Origin: Deltaproteobacteria bacterium
GTDB lineage: Bacteria > Lernaellota > Lernaellaia > JACKCT01
NCBI GenBank assembly: GCA_020633895.1
Contig: JACKCT010000013.1
Coordinates: 1-64,000, forward strand
Reading direction: 5' to 3'
Length of the DNA stretch: 64,000 bases
Both the position numbers and the translations under genes were made by a program. The notes beneath the pieces were generated by a model that saw nothing but the letters and a program-made list of their open reading frames with translations, had not been told where the DNA came from and searched no databases. This document shows positions 28,326-37,458 of this stretch, piece by piece (positions within the stretch are counted from its first letter, which is position 1; each line of letters begins with the position of its first letter).

Positions 28326-29831
28326 TTGCGTATCGGCATCGTCTTGGTGTCTGTGGTTTGCCTGGGTTTGTTCGTCTCCCCCGCCGCCGCGGAAACCCTG
28401 GTTTGGGAAAAGTTCACGACCGGCATCCCCGGCACGTGGGAAGTGACCGTCAACAACGGCTTCGTCACCTCCCACTGGTACGACGGTACCGGCGGCTTCA
28501 AAAGCACGTACGGTCCCCAATGGACCAACAATTTCTCCGGCCGCTTCGCCTACGCGGACAACTACTACGACGGCCCGTTCACCTATCACGACACGGACCT
28601 GATCTCCGACCTGATCGATCTGACGCCGGCGTCCAACACGTCACTGACGTTCTCCCACTCCTTCCTGACCGAAAATTCCTCGGTCACCAAGGCGTTGGTG
28701 TACGTACGGGACAAGGACGACGTGGCGTGGATCCTCAAGGGCACCTACACCGCCGACCAGTTCGACACGACCAAGACCATCAACGTCTCCAGCGAACTCG
28801 ACGGCAAGGACAAGGCCCAGATCCGATTTCAATATTTGTCCTCGGACGCGCTGGGCGGCGGCTTCTGGGCCGTCGACAACGTCAAGATCGAGGGTGACTG
28901 CTCCAAGGAAGGCGCTTCCGAACTGGGCGCCGTGATGTACGGCGACGCCTCCGCCGCGGCCGACGACGGCTTCCTGGAAACGTCGGGTAACGACGTCCTT
29001 TACTGCTTCGAGCCCGAGAGCTACCCGGCGTTTTTGTCGGACCTGTCGGTGTTCGTCGACGAGTCGTTCCCCGAAGACTTCAACCGATGGGTGGTCTATC
29101 AGCTCGAAGACCCGTTCATCGACGAGCTCGAGGCCCCCACCTGGATCTCCGAGCCGGTGGCGATGTCCCGGGGCCGCTGGCAGTCGCTTGCCTCCTGGCA
29201 ATTGGCCGAGTTTGATCAGGCCATCTACGCCGGCGGCTGGTGCGTGGGCCTTCGGGGCACGCCGACCGACGCCGAGCCCGAACCGGTCGAGCCGGACAGC
29301 GAGCTGCTGACGGTGATCGCGAATATCAAGGTGTGCGTGACGACCACGACGACGACGACAACCACCACCACGTCCACTACTTCGACGTCGACCACGACAC
29401 CCACCACAACGACAACGACCGTTGGATCGACGACGACCACGACGTCCGGCTCCTCGACCACGACGACGGGTGGGTCCACCACCACCACGACGGACGGCTC
29501 GACAACAACCACGACGGACGGGTCCACCACGACCACCACCGATGGGTCGACGACGACCACCACGGACGGGTCCACCACCACCACGACCGACGGATCGACA
29601 ACGACCACGACGGAGACTTCCACCACGACAACGACCGGGGATTCGTCCACGACGACCACCACGTCCGGGTCGACCACCACGACAACGCTGGTCGGCACGA
29701 CCACGACGACGACCACCACGACGGCGCCGTCTGCGGACGACGATGACGACGACACGACGGATGACGACGATACGACGCCCACCGGCGATGACGATGATGA
29801 CGACGACAGCGGCGGCGGCTGCGGATGCTAG
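28326..29831 (+). CDS. Secreted protein with Thr-rich repeats, acidic tail and SGGGCGC end
   Basis: The start is a TTG at 28326, set by AAAGGAGG six bases upstream; no better start has a signal peptide directly after it. The signal (RIGIVLVSVVCLGLFVSPAAA) is typical. Residues about 20-190 look like a jelly-roll adhesion or carbohydrate-binding domain (WEVTVNNGFVTSHWYDGTGG; GGGFWAVDNVKIEGDC). A second beta domain follows to about 340. A Thr-rich region built of GSTTTTTD units spans about 340-455, then an Asp run, and the protein stops at SGGGCGC. The Thr stretch is a likely glycosylated stalk. Its surface role is inferred. Confidence 0.8.
   Translation: MRIGIVLVSVVCLGLFVSPAAAETLVWEKFTTGIPGTWEVTVNNGFVTSHWYDGTGGFKSTYGPQWTNNFSGRFAYADNYYDGPFTYHDTDLISDLIDLTPASNTSLTFSHSFLTENSSVTKALVYVRDKDDVAWILKGTYTADQFDTTKTINVSSELDGKDKAQIRFQYLSSDALGGGFWAVDNVKIEGDCSKEGASELGAVMYGDASAAADDGFLETSGNDVLYCFEPESYPAFLSDLSVFVDESFPEDFNRWVVYQLEDPFIDELEAPTWISEPVAMSRGRWQSLASWQLAEFDQAIYAGGWCVGLRGTPTDAEPEPVEPDSELLTVIANIKVCVTTTTTTTTTTTSTTSTSTTTPTTTTTTVGSTTTTTSGSSTTTTGGSTTTTTDGSTTTTTDGSTTTTTDGSTTTTTDGSTTTTTDGSTTTTTETSTTTTTGDSSTTTTTSGSTTTTTLVGTTTTTTTTTAPSADDDDDDTTDDDDTTPTGDDDDDDDSGGGCGC
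29440..29640 (+). repeat. 24-base tandem repeats encoding GSTTTTTD
   Basis: Several copies of a unit close to GGGTCCACCACGACCACCAC encode the Thr-rich stalk. Copies differ mainly at third positions, so the array is old or selected at the protein level. Confidence 0.75.
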
Positions 29832-29877
29832 GCCGTCGCTCTTGACCCGAACGCGCCGGGCGCGTTGAATATCCGAA

Positions 29878-30381
29878 ATGGGTCAAGGCAAGAAGAAAGC
29901 GAAGAGCAAACCGGCGAGGAAAATGTCGCCCAAGTCCATGCTCATTCTGGGCGTGCCCTTGGCGGCGTTCTTCGCCTTTTGCGTTTATATGGCCGTCGAC
30001 TCCACGCACTACCTCAAGCCCTTCGATCCCCGCGAAAACAACCGGGCCGAGTACGATCCCGAAACCGCCGAAGCGGTGCTCGCGATGGTCAAGGGCGCCC
30101 GGCTGGTGAACGTGGAGGGCGATTCCCAGCCGACGCTCGGGGCGTATCTCGAACAGCTCGGCCAGGTGCAGCGGCAACGCGGGCAAACGGTCGAGGACGA
30201 GCAGTGGTCCATCCTGCCTATGGTTCGGGAGCGTTGGGAGATCATCTTCACGCGCAAACTCGACGGCGAGCACGAGGAGTACCGCTGGACCTACGACGAA
30301 CGCGCCACCCGCGTCAGCGCGACCAACGGCCCCGCCGTCCCCTACAAGGTCGAATTGCCCGAGGGCGAACCGTCGACGTAA
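29878..30381 (+). CDS. Single-pass membrane protein, function unknown
   Basis: The 167-residue product has a very basic N-terminus (MGQGKKKAKSKPARK), one membrane segment (MLILGVPLAAFFAFCVYMAV) and a 120-residue extracytoplasmic domain. The basic end should stay in the cytoplasm. The outer domain contains EDEQWSILPMVRERWEIIFTR and ends EGEPST. No family is recognised. A family B hairpin begins 16 bases after the stop, oriented with the gene. Confidence 0.65.
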   Translation: MGQGKKKAKSKPARKMSPKSMLILGVPLAAFFAFCVYMAVDSTHYLKPFDPRENNRAEYDPETAEAVLAMVKGARLVNVEGDSQPTLGAYLEQLGQVQRQRGQTVEDEQWSILPMVRERWEIIFTRKLDGEHEEYRWTYDERATRVSATNGPAVPYKVELPEGEPST

Positions 30382-30397
30382 AGCATATGAAAATCGT

Positions 30398-30443
30398 GGG
30401 TGCCACACTTTTCCAAGAACGCAGTTCGAGGAAAGGTGTGAAT
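30398..30443 (+). repeat. 3'-end hairpin repeat family B, copy B2
   Basis: It has GGGTGCCACACTTTTCC followed by GGAAAGGTGTGAAT. It lies 16 bases after the stop of the 29878 gene, in the sense direction. Confidence 0.7.
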
Positions 30444-30472
30444 TTAAATGCCTGTATTGTCGCATGCGAAAA

Positions 30473-30518
30473 ATTCACACCTTCCCTCCGCCTACGGCGT
30501 CGTGAAAGTATGGCACCC
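30473..30518 (-). repeat. 3'-end hairpin repeat family B, copy B3, inverted
   Basis: On the minus strand it reads GGGTGCCATACTTTCACGAC and ends AGGTGTGAAT. It faces B2 across 29 bases, so the two together form a large inverted repeat. Confidence 0.7.
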
Positions 30519-30553
30519 GGACTCAACTCCTCCTTTTGCGTTCCCCTCGACAT

Positions 30554-30582
30554 TGATCCCGCGCACCCCATCCTCTAAACTT
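30554..30582 (+). promoter_or_regulatory. Possible sigma-70 promoter of the ECF transporter operon
   Basis: TTGATC (30554-30559), a 17-base spacer and TAAACT (30577-30582) lie about 48 bases before the GTG start. I see no riboswitch in the 247-base gap. Confidence 0.3.
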
Positions 30583-30629
30583 TCCCGAACGGCGAACGCC
30601 GCATTTCCAAAGAGGATCGGAGGACCGAG

Positions 30630-31511
30630 GTGGTCGAGCTTTTCACCATGTGGCGCAGTACGCGCATGGTGGTGTTGGTGGCGGTGACGGCGGCCAGCTA
30701 TGTGGCCGTGTTGGTGCCTTTCAAGATCGCCGTGATCCTGCCCGGCCTGACCGAGGTGCGTCCCGGCGCCGCGATCCCGATTCTTCTCTCGTTCCTGTTC
30801 GGCCCGGCGGCGGCGTGGGGCGCGGCGATCGGCAACACCATCGGCGACATGCTCGGCGGCATGTTCGGTCCGGGCAGCATCGTCGGTTTCGCCGGCAACT
30901 TTCTCTACGGCTACGTCCCCTATGTCTTCTGGCGCGCCCTGCGAGGCCGGGCCCGGCCGGGCGTTCGCGGCGCGCGGGACTGGGTGCTGGTGATTCTCAT
31001 TTCGCTGATCTCGTCGTTCACAATCGCCGGGGTCATCGGATGGGGCGCCGACGCGCTGGGACTGGCGCCGTATGCCGCCATCGGCAACATCATCCTGGTC
31101 AACAACTCGCTGGCCTCCCTGCTGCTGGCGGTGCCGCTGCTGGCCGCGCTCTATCCCCGCGTGGAAAAGGCCGGGCTGCTGTGGCACGAGATCATGGACA
31201 ACGAGCCGCCGGTGGAAATCAGCAACACGGCCGTCACGGCCGCGAGCGGGCGCGGCGTCATGATGGCGCGTCTGACCAAGCTGCGGGCCGACAGCGCCGG
31301 GATGCGACAACTGGCACGGCGGGCATTGGGCGTGTTGCTGCTGACGGCCGGGGCGGTCGCGGCGGTGTGCGTCGGCAATGCGTTGTCCATCGGGCTGATG
31401 GGCGTGAGTTTCGGCGTCGCCGGATTCGCCGGGCAGGCCGGCACCGCGACCGTCGCGTGGGGCCTTTTGCCGTTCATCGCCTTGATCTTCGTCGGCGCGT
31501 TGCTGCTCTAA
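30630..31511 (+). CDS. ECF transporter substrate-binding (S) component
   Basis: The 293-residue polytopic protein starts at a GTG six bases after GGAGG. It has about six membrane segments, including VVLVAVTAASYVAVLVPFKI and the conserved pattern GAAIPILLSFLFGPAAAWGAAIGNTIGDMLGG, given here in part. Such a Gly/Pro-rich first half is typical of ECF S components, which capture a vitamin or similar micronutrient. A long loop lies between segments near residues 190-225. The substrate cannot be told from sequence. The fused ATPase gene follows after three bases, so this is a dedicated transporter. Confidence 0.8.
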   Translation: MVELFTMWRSTRMVVLVAVTAASYVAVLVPFKIAVILPGLTEVRPGAAIPILLSFLFGPAAAWGAAIGNTIGDMLGGMFGPGSIVGFAGNFLYGYVPYVFWRALRGRARPGVRGARDWVLVILISLISSFTIAGVIGWGADALGLAPYAAIGNIILVNNSLASLLLAVPLLAALYPRVEKAGLLWHEIMDNEPPVEISNTAVTAASGRGVMMARLTKLRADSAGMRQLARRALGVLLLTAGAVAAVCVGNALSIGLMGVSFGVAGFAGQAGTATVAWGLLPFIALIFVGALLL

Positions 31512-31514
31512 GCG

Positions 31515-33221
31515 ATGGACGAGGCGACCAACCTTTCGCCGGGCAATGCTCCGGCCGTCCATTTCGAAAACCTCACCTTCACCTATAAGCGCGCCGACGG
31601 CCCTGCCCTGGCCGACGTGAATTTGCGCATCGAATCCGGCCGCTTCGTCGGACTCATCGGACGCAACGGCGCCGGCAAGTCGACCCTCGCCCGATGCGTG
31701 AACGGCATCGTCCCCAAATTCGTCAAAGGCAAGCTGGACGGGCGCGTGAGCGTGTTGGGTCGCGATGTGGCGCGGGAAACCGTGGCCCGGATGACGCCGT
31801 CGGTGGGGATCGTTTTCCAGGACTTCGAGACGCAGATTTTCTCCACCGGCCTTATGCGCGAGATCGCATTCGTGATGGAAAATCTGGGACGACCGCGCGA
31901 TGAAATGCGCGAGGCCGTGGAGCGCTGGGTCGACCGGCTGGACTTGCGCGACCTGCTCGGACGCGAACCGTCGACGCTTTCCGGCGGGCAAAAGCAGCGT
32001 CTGGCGCTGGCGTCCATCCTCGCCGCCGAGCCGCCGATCCTGGTGCTCGACGAACCGACCACCGACCTGGACCCCATCTCCGCTGCGGAACTCCTCGCTG
32101 CTCTCAAGGCCCTCGCCCATTCGGGGCGCACGATCCTGTTCATCACGCACGAGCTGGACTTCCTACGCGACGCCGACGAAATCGCCGTGCTCGACCAGGG
32201 CCGCCTTGTTGCCCACGGCGCGGCGGACGCGGTGCTGGGTGATGGGCCGTTGCTCGAAAGGCACGGCCTGGTCGCGCCCGCGTTGTCGCGTCTGGCGGCG
32301 CGGCTGCGTTTGCCGCGCGCGCCCAGGGATGTGGACGACGCCGAGGCACTCATCCGCCAGGCGGGCTATGACGGACACCCCGAGAACCTCGCGGACATCG
32401 ACGCCCGAAACCCGCCGCTGGGCGACACGGTCCTGTCGGTGTCGGGAGTGCGTTTCGGGTATCGGCCGGAGGCGCCGGTGCTCGAAGGGGTGGATCTGTC
32501 GGTGCCGGCGGGCATGGCGCTGGCGATTCTCGGCCAGAACGGCTCGGGCAAGACGACGCTGATGCGCAATCTGGTGGGCATCGTCGAGCCTTGGGACGGT
32601 GAGATCGTCGTGGACGGTCGCGATGTGGCGTCCATGAGCGCGGCCCAGCGGGCGACACGCATCGGCATGGTGTTTCAAAATCCCGACCACCAGATTTTCT
32701 GCGCGAGCGCGGCCGAGGAGGTCGCGTTCGGAGTGCGTCAGGTGGGTGTGGCCGAGGAGGCGATCGATGAGCGCGTCGCCGAGGCGCTGGCGTTCGTGGG
32801 TTTGTCCGACGAGGCGGACGCGGACCCGTTTTCCATGGACAAGGGGCGGCGCAAGAAGCTGGCGCTCGCGTCGGTGCTGGCGTGCCGGCCGAAGGTGATT
32901 TTGCTGGACGAACCGACGACGGGTTTGGACGTGCTGGAGCAGGAGGCGATGATGAACCTGCTGCTCTCCCTTTGCGCGTCCGGCCATGCGGTCATCTTCA
33001 TCACGCATCACGTCGAGTTGGCGATGCGTTACGCCCGCGAGATCCGCGTGATGCACGAAGGCCGACTGCGGGCGATCGACAACACCGACTTCGCCGATGG
33101 CGAGTTGATGGCCGCGACGCGCCTGACCCCACCGCCGATGGCGGAGCTGTCGCGCCGGTTCGGGTATCCCACGGCCCGGTTCGATGAGCTGCTGATGCTG
33201 CTGGGCGCGGAGGACGAGTGA
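31515..33221 (+). CDS. ECF transporter ATPase with two fused ABC domains (EcfA-EcfA')
   Basis: The 568 residues hold two ABC ATPase domains. The first (about 15-235) has GRNGAGKSTLARC, LSGGQKQRLALASIL and ILVLDEPTTDLDP. The second (about 300-545) has GQNGSGKTTLMRN and VILLDEPTTGLD, but its signature region reads FSMDKGRRKKLALASVL rather than LSGGQ. Fused A-A' subunits are known in dedicated ECF systems. ATP binding by the pair drives toppling of the S component. The gene overlaps ecfT by one base. Confidence 0.92.
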   Translation: MDEATNLSPGNAPAVHFENLTFTYKRADGPALADVNLRIESGRFVGLIGRNGAGKSTLARCVNGIVPKFVKGKLDGRVSVLGRDVARETVARMTPSVGIVFQDFETQIFSTGLMREIAFVMENLGRPRDEMREAVERWVDRLDLRDLLGREPSTLSGGQKQRLALASILAAEPPILVLDEPTTDLDPISAAELLAALKALAHSGRTILFITHELDFLRDADEIAVLDQGRLVAHGAADAVLGDGPLLERHGLVAPALSRLAARLRLPRAPRDVDDAEALIRQAGYDGHPENLADIDARNPPLGDTVLSVSGVRFGYRPEAPVLEGVDLSVPAGMALAILGQNGSGKTTLMRNLVGIVEPWDGEIVVDGRDVASMSAAQRATRIGMVFQNPDHQIFCASAAEEVAFGVRQVGVAEEAIDERVAEALAFVGLSDEADADPFSMDKGRRKKLALASVLACRPKVILLDEPTTGLDVLEQEAMMNLLLSLCASGHAVIFITHHVELAMRYAREIRVMHEGRLRAIDNTDFADGELMAATRLTPPPMAELSRRFGYPTARFDELLMLLGAEDE

Positions 33222-33982
33222 TGCGCGCGTTCTTCGTCGGCGAGGACAACCCCATCGGCCGAACGCATCCTTCCACGCGCATCGGGCTGCTGGTGCTTGC
33301 GTGCATGGCGCCGCTGTTGGTCAACTCATGGCCGCCGATGGCCGCGTTGCTTGCGTTTTATCTCATGGCGGCGATAGCGACCGGCGCGTGGCGCAGCCTG
33401 CTTCGCGTGAAGTCGTTGATCGTCGTCTTTCTCGTCATGTCCACCGGCCTTTGGACGTTCTTCAAGCCACTGCCGGGCACGCCGCTGCTGACCATCGGGC
33501 CGATCACGGCGACGGTCGAATCACTCCTGTTCGGCGTGGCGATGGGCATGCGCGTGCTGAGCTTCCTGGCGCTGGCGCTGATCTTCCTGGGCACGACGCG
33601 GGTGGAGGACATCGGCTACGGCCTGGAACGCCTGGGGGTGCCCTACCGTCTGGCGTTCGCGCTGTCGTTGTCGTTTCGCCTTACGCCGCTTTTTCTCGAA
33701 TCGGCCGAACAGATCGCGGCGGCGCAAAAGGTTCGCGGATTGGACCTGAACGAAGGCGGCCTTGTCGAAAAGGCTCGCCGCCACGTCGCCATCGTCGTGC
33801 CCGTCCTCATCAGCGCGCTGCGTCGGGCGGATGGTCTGGCGCTGGCGTTGGAATCCAAGGGATTCGGCGCCGGCCATAAACGCACCAGCCTCGTCGCCCA
33901 CCCCGTCACCCGGCGCGACGGCCTCGCCCTGTCCCTGCTCGTCACCATCAACCTCGCCGCATTGGCCTATCGCTGGCTCTAG
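33221..33982 (+). CDS. ecfT: ECF transporter transmembrane (T) component
   Basis: The 253-residue scaffold couples the ATPases to the S component. It starts ATG in the TGATG junction with the ATPase gene. Membrane segments include IGLLVLACMAPLLVNSW, AALLAFYLMAAIATGAW, SLIVVFLVMSTGLWTFF and MRVLSFLALALIFLGTT. The cytoplasmic coupling helices carry the expected A-R-G-like motifs: AAAQKVRGLDL and RRADGLALALESKGFG. These bind the ATPase grooves. The three-gene set S-AA'-T is complete. Confidence 0.92.
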   Translation: MRAFFVGEDNPIGRTHPSTRIGLLVLACMAPLLVNSWPPMAALLAFYLMAAIATGAWRSLLRVKSLIVVFLVMSTGLWTFFKPLPGTPLLTIGPITATVESLLFGVAMGMRVLSFLALALIFLGTTRVEDIGYGLERLGVPYRLAFALSLSFRLTPLFLESAEQIAAAQKVRGLDLNEGGLVEKARRHVAIVVPVLISALRRADGLALALESKGFGAGHKRTSLVAHPVTRRDGLALSLLVTINLAALAYRWL

Positions 33983-34087
33983 GAGACCAACAAGGTTCTC
34001 CAACAAAACAACCGCCCGTGATCCGTGTACAATGCGCCATAGCGCCGTCAACTCACTCGTAAAGAAAATGCGGACGGGAGATCGCCG

Positions 34088-34735
34088 ATGAGCCTTCGAA
34101 GCACCTACCGACGCCTCTACATGAAATGCACCTCCCTTTCGATTCTCTGGCAGGGGAATCGTCGCTACACGCGCCGGCTCTACAAAGTCTGGTCAGTCTT
34201 CTACGACCTAGGGCTACGCAGCGATCCGGCCTACCGCCGTACCGGCGAGCGCATGGTGCGCGGTGTGGTTCATAAATCGGATCGTGTTCTGGACGTGGGC
34301 ACCGGGACCGGTTTTCTCATCGAGTTTGGAGCGCCGCTCGCATCCGAGTACGTCGGTCTGGATTACACCGGCGCGATGCTCAAGAAGGCCGCGCTGAAGA
34401 TCGCGAAATGGCGCTATCCCAATGTGGCATTGCGTTGGGGGGATGCGGTTGAATTGCTCCTGCCGGACGCGTCGTTCGACGCCGCGGTCAGCTCGTTCAT
34501 GCTGGCGCACCTGCCGCCGCCGTCCCGTCGCCGGGCATTGGCCGAGATCTTTCGCGTGCTCAAACCCGGCGGTCGGCTCGGGCTTTGTCAGGCCCAGGGT
34601 GAGCAGTTCCCGCTGTTCTCCAGCCGGGAGGAGATGCAAGGTCATCTGGAGGCGATCGGCTTCGGGCACATCGAATTTATCGACAACGACGATGTCTTTC
34701 GAACCGTCACCGCCGTCAAACCGGCGGCGGGCTGA
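34088..34735 (+). CDS. Class I SAM-dependent methyltransferase
   Basis: The 215-residue protein has the SAM-binding motif I RVLDVGTGTGFLIEFGA, the acidic residue in YVGLDYTGAML, motif II-like DASFDAAVSSFMLAHLP and motif III RVLKPGGRLGL. It resembles UbiE/methyltransferase-11 enzymes. The N-terminus (LWQGNRRYTRRLYKVWSVFYD) matches phospholipid or quinone methyltransferases that start with YD. The substrate is unknown. GGGAGAT precedes the ATG. Confidence 0.85.
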   Translation: MSLRSTYRRLYMKCTSLSILWQGNRRYTRRLYKVWSVFYDLGLRSDPAYRRTGERMVRGVVHKSDRVLDVGTGTGFLIEFGAPLASEYVGLDYTGAMLKKAALKIAKWRYPNVALRWGDAVELLLPDASFDAAVSSFMLAHLPPPSRRRALAEIFRVLKPGGRLGLCQAQGEQFPLFSSREEMQGHLEAIGFGHIEFIDNDDVFRTVTAVKPAAG

Positions 34736-34903
34736 GACCGGAAGGACGGATTTTCGATGATCGGCAAAACGCGCCGCCGGAACCGCCTCCCGCGTCCGGT
34801 GTCCTACCCCAACGCAAGCCGTGATAACGAACCATCACGATCCGCGGGTGCGTACGGCCCATGGACGCGGACTTGCGCGCAAAATCGGAGGAAGGAAGTA
34901 ACC

Positions 34904-37345
34904 ATGACGTTCCTACGAACGATCGCCATGACCCTCATGGCGCTGGCGGCGACGATGTTCTTGACGATGCCCGCCGCCGCCGAAACCGACGGCAACCCCG
35001 AGCGCGACGAAACCAACGACGAAATCGGGACCGGCCGCCTTCTGGCCGTCACCAAGGACAACAAGAAAATCGACATCCCCCTGACGCACACCAGCGTCGA
35101 CGCCCAGGTGGGCGGTTTCCTCTCCCGCGTGACGGTCACGCAGACCTTCGTGAACAACTCCAAGGATCCCATCGAGGCCGTCTACGTCTTCCCCTTGCCT
35201 CACGACGCCGCCGTGGACGACATGACCATGACGATCGGCGAACGCGTCATCAAGGGCGTCATCAAAAAGCGCGAGGAAGCCCAAAAAATCTACGAAGACG
35301 CCAAGCGGGAGGGCAAAACCGCGTCCCTGCTCGATCAGGAGCGGCCCAATATCTTTACCCAGCATGTGGCCAATATCCTGCCCGGCGACAAGATCGAGAT
35401 CCGCATCAGCTACGCCAACGCCCTGGCCTACGTGGACGATTACTACGAATTCGTCTTCCCCATGGTCGTCGGCCCGCGATACATCCCCGGCGAGAAAATC
35501 GTCGGCAAAAGCGGCGGCGGCTGGGCCCCGGACACCAATCGCGTCCCCGACGCCTCGCGCATCGCGCCCCCGGTGCTCAAGCCCGACGAGCGCTCCGGAC
35601 ACGACATCGACGTGACGCTCCACATCGACGCCGGGGTGCCCATCGAGCAGATCGACAGCCCCTCCCACGCCATCGACATCTCGGCCCAGCACGACGCCAA
35701 GGCGACGATCACCCTCGATCCCCGCGACACGATCCCCAACAAGGATCTGATCGTGCGTTACAGCGTGCTCGGACGGGTGGAAGACGCCGGCGTGGTCACG
35801 TACACCGAAGACCGGCAGGGCCACTTCATTCTGATGCTCGCCCCCAAGGCGGACTATTCGAAAAAAGAGATCGTCCCCCGCGAGATCCTGTTCATCGTCG
35901 ACTCGTCGGGCAGCCAGGCCGGCGACGCCATGACCAAATCCAAGGAAGCGGTGAAGCGGGCGCTGATGGGCCTGCGCGAGGGCGACACCTTCCAGGTCTA
36001 CAATTTCAACGACATCGTCACCTCCATGTCCCCGGAGCCGGTGCCCGCCACGGCCGAAAACGTCAAGGAGGCGCGCCGGTTCGTGGACCGAATCCAGGCC
36101 ACGGGCGGCACGCGCATGCTGCCGGTGATCCAGTCGGCGCTGGTCTTGCCGCCGGACAAGTCCCGGCTGCGCATCGTATTCATGACGACCGACGGCCTGA
36201 TCGGCAACGAGGACGAGATCATCAAGGAGCTGCACGACAATCTGGGCGACGCGCGCCTGTTCACCCTGGGCGTGGGCGGGTCGGTCAACCGCTATCTGCT
36301 CGACCGCATGGCCGAGGAAGGGCGGGGCTATTCCCGGTTCGTGCGTCCGGATGAGCCGACCAAGGAGGTGGTGGAAACGTTCTATGCCCGCCTGGACACG
36401 CCGGTGATGGCCGACATCGAGGTCGACTGGGGCGGCCTTTCGGTGGCGGACGTCTATCCCGCCCGCGTGCCCGACTTGTACGCCGGGCAGCCGGTGGTGC
36501 TGCAAGGCCGGTTCACGAAGCCCGGATCGGGGCGAGTGCGTCTGTTGGGTCGGTTGGGCGACGGGTCCGGCGAGATCAAGGCGGATGTCGCCTTCCCCGC
36601 CGAGGACGGAGGCTATGCCGCCCTGCCGACCATGTGGGCGCGGGCCAAGGTTGAGCGGCTGGATCATGAACTGCAATACGGCCGAGGCGACCGTGGCGAG
36701 CTGACTCAACAGATCACGGCGCTGGGTCTGGAGTATCGCTTGATGACCGACTACACGTCGTTCGTCGCCGTGGAAGAAAAGGTCCGCAACGAAGGCGGCA
36801 AGCAGACCACCGTGCAGGTTCCGGTCGAGCTACCCGAAGGGATGCAGTACGACTCGGTGTTCGGGGCGAAAGCCGAAATGGCGACAGCGGATGTCGCCAT
36901 CCAAGGTCGTGTCATGAGATCGAAAGCCTTCACCGGCGCCGGGGCCGGAGCCGCCGCGCCGCCGCCGCCCGCAATGTCCGTTGCTCAGGCGAGCGGTTAT
37001 GCCGCCGACGAAGCCGAGGATCGGGCTCCGCGCGGGGACTGGTACGCGAGCGTCGATCCGGTGGCGTTCCTGGGCATTGCCGACGAAGGCCCTTACCGCC
37101 GCGATCTGTCCGGCAAGGTGGCCCAGGCGTTGACCGAGAAACTGAAGGCCTGCAAGGACGAACTCAAAGGCAAGGAACTGATGGTCCGCGTCGCCCTCTC
37201 GCCCGAAGGCAAGGTGACGAAGGTGGAACTGGTGAGGGGGACGATGTCCGCCAAGGCCAAGGCCGCCTTGGAAAAGGCGATGAAAGACCAAAGCCTGCCC
37301 AAGCCGGGCAAGGACGCGACGCTGGTATTCTTCGTCCGGTTCTAA
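34904..37345 (+). CDS. VIT and VWA domain exported protein with TonB-like C-terminus
   Basis: The ATG at 34904 follows GGAGGAAGG and gives 813 residues with a signal peptide (TFLRTIAMTLMALAATMFL, cleaved after AAA). A VIT domain (about 35-165) has THTSVDAQVGGFLSRVTVTQ and YVFPLPHDAAVDDM. The von Willebrand A domain (about 325-500) has the metal site ILFIVDSSGS and RFVDRIQATGGT. The C-terminal 80 residues (ALSPEGKVTKVELVRGTMS) resemble the TonB/AgmX-like end of myxobacterial proteins. The mature protein is likely periplasmic and adhesive. It ends just before a strong terminator. Confidence 0.88.
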   Translation: MTFLRTIAMTLMALAATMFLTMPAAAETDGNPERDETNDEIGTGRLLAVTKDNKKIDIPLTHTSVDAQVGGFLSRVTVTQTFVNNSKDPIEAVYVFPLPHDAAVDDMTMTIGERVIKGVIKKREEAQKIYEDAKREGKTASLLDQERPNIFTQHVANILPGDKIEIRISYANALAYVDDYYEFVFPMVVGPRYIPGEKIVGKSGGGWAPDTNRVPDASRIAPPVLKPDERSGHDIDVTLHIDAGVPIEQIDSPSHAIDISAQHDAKATITLDPRDTIPNKDLIVRYSVLGRVEDAGVVTYTEDRQGHFILMLAPKADYSKKEIVPREILFIVDSSGSQAGDAMTKSKEAVKRALMGLREGDTFQVYNFNDIVTSMSPEPVPATAENVKEARRFVDRIQATGGTRMLPVIQSALVLPPDKSRLRIVFMTTDGLIGNEDEIIKELHDNLGDARLFTLGVGGSVNRYLLDRMAEEGRGYSRFVRPDEPTKEVVETFYARLDTPVMADIEVDWGGLSVADVYPARVPDLYAGQPVVLQGRFTKPGSGRVRLLGRLGDGSGEIKADVAFPAEDGGYAALPTMWARAKVERLDHELQYGRGDRGELTQQITALGLEYRLMTDYTSFVAVEEKVRNEGGKQTTVQVPVELPEGMQYDSVFGAKAEMATADVAIQGRVMRSKAFTGAGAGAAAPPPPAMSVAQASGYAADEAEDRAPRGDWYASVDPVAFLGIADEGPYRRDLSGKVAQALTEKLKACKDELKGKELMVRVALSPEGKVTKVELVRGTMSAKAKAALEKAMKDQSLPKPGKDATLVFFVRF

Positions 37346-37406
37346 ATCGACATCACCGGTGGGGAGCTACCGCGTCCCACTTTCTCAATCCCGAGACCAA
37401 AATAGA

Positions 37407-37440
37407 AATCGGGCAGCCCGAAGGCTGCCCGATTTTCGTT
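37407..37440. terminator. Bidirectional rho-independent terminator
   Basis: The stem AATCGGGCAGCC / GGCTGCCCGATT with loop CGAA is followed by TTCGTTT on the plus strand and ATTTCTATTTT on the minus strand. It serves the convergent VIT/VWA gene and the Asp-repeat lipoprotein gene. Confidence 0.85.
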
Positions 37441-37458
37441 TCGAATCTCGCTTAGAAC

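Noticed and set aside
29240-29746. His/Asp-rich frame overlapping the Thr-repeat region
   Set aside because: It is another reading frame of the repetitive Thr codons; the frame with the signal peptide explains the DNA.
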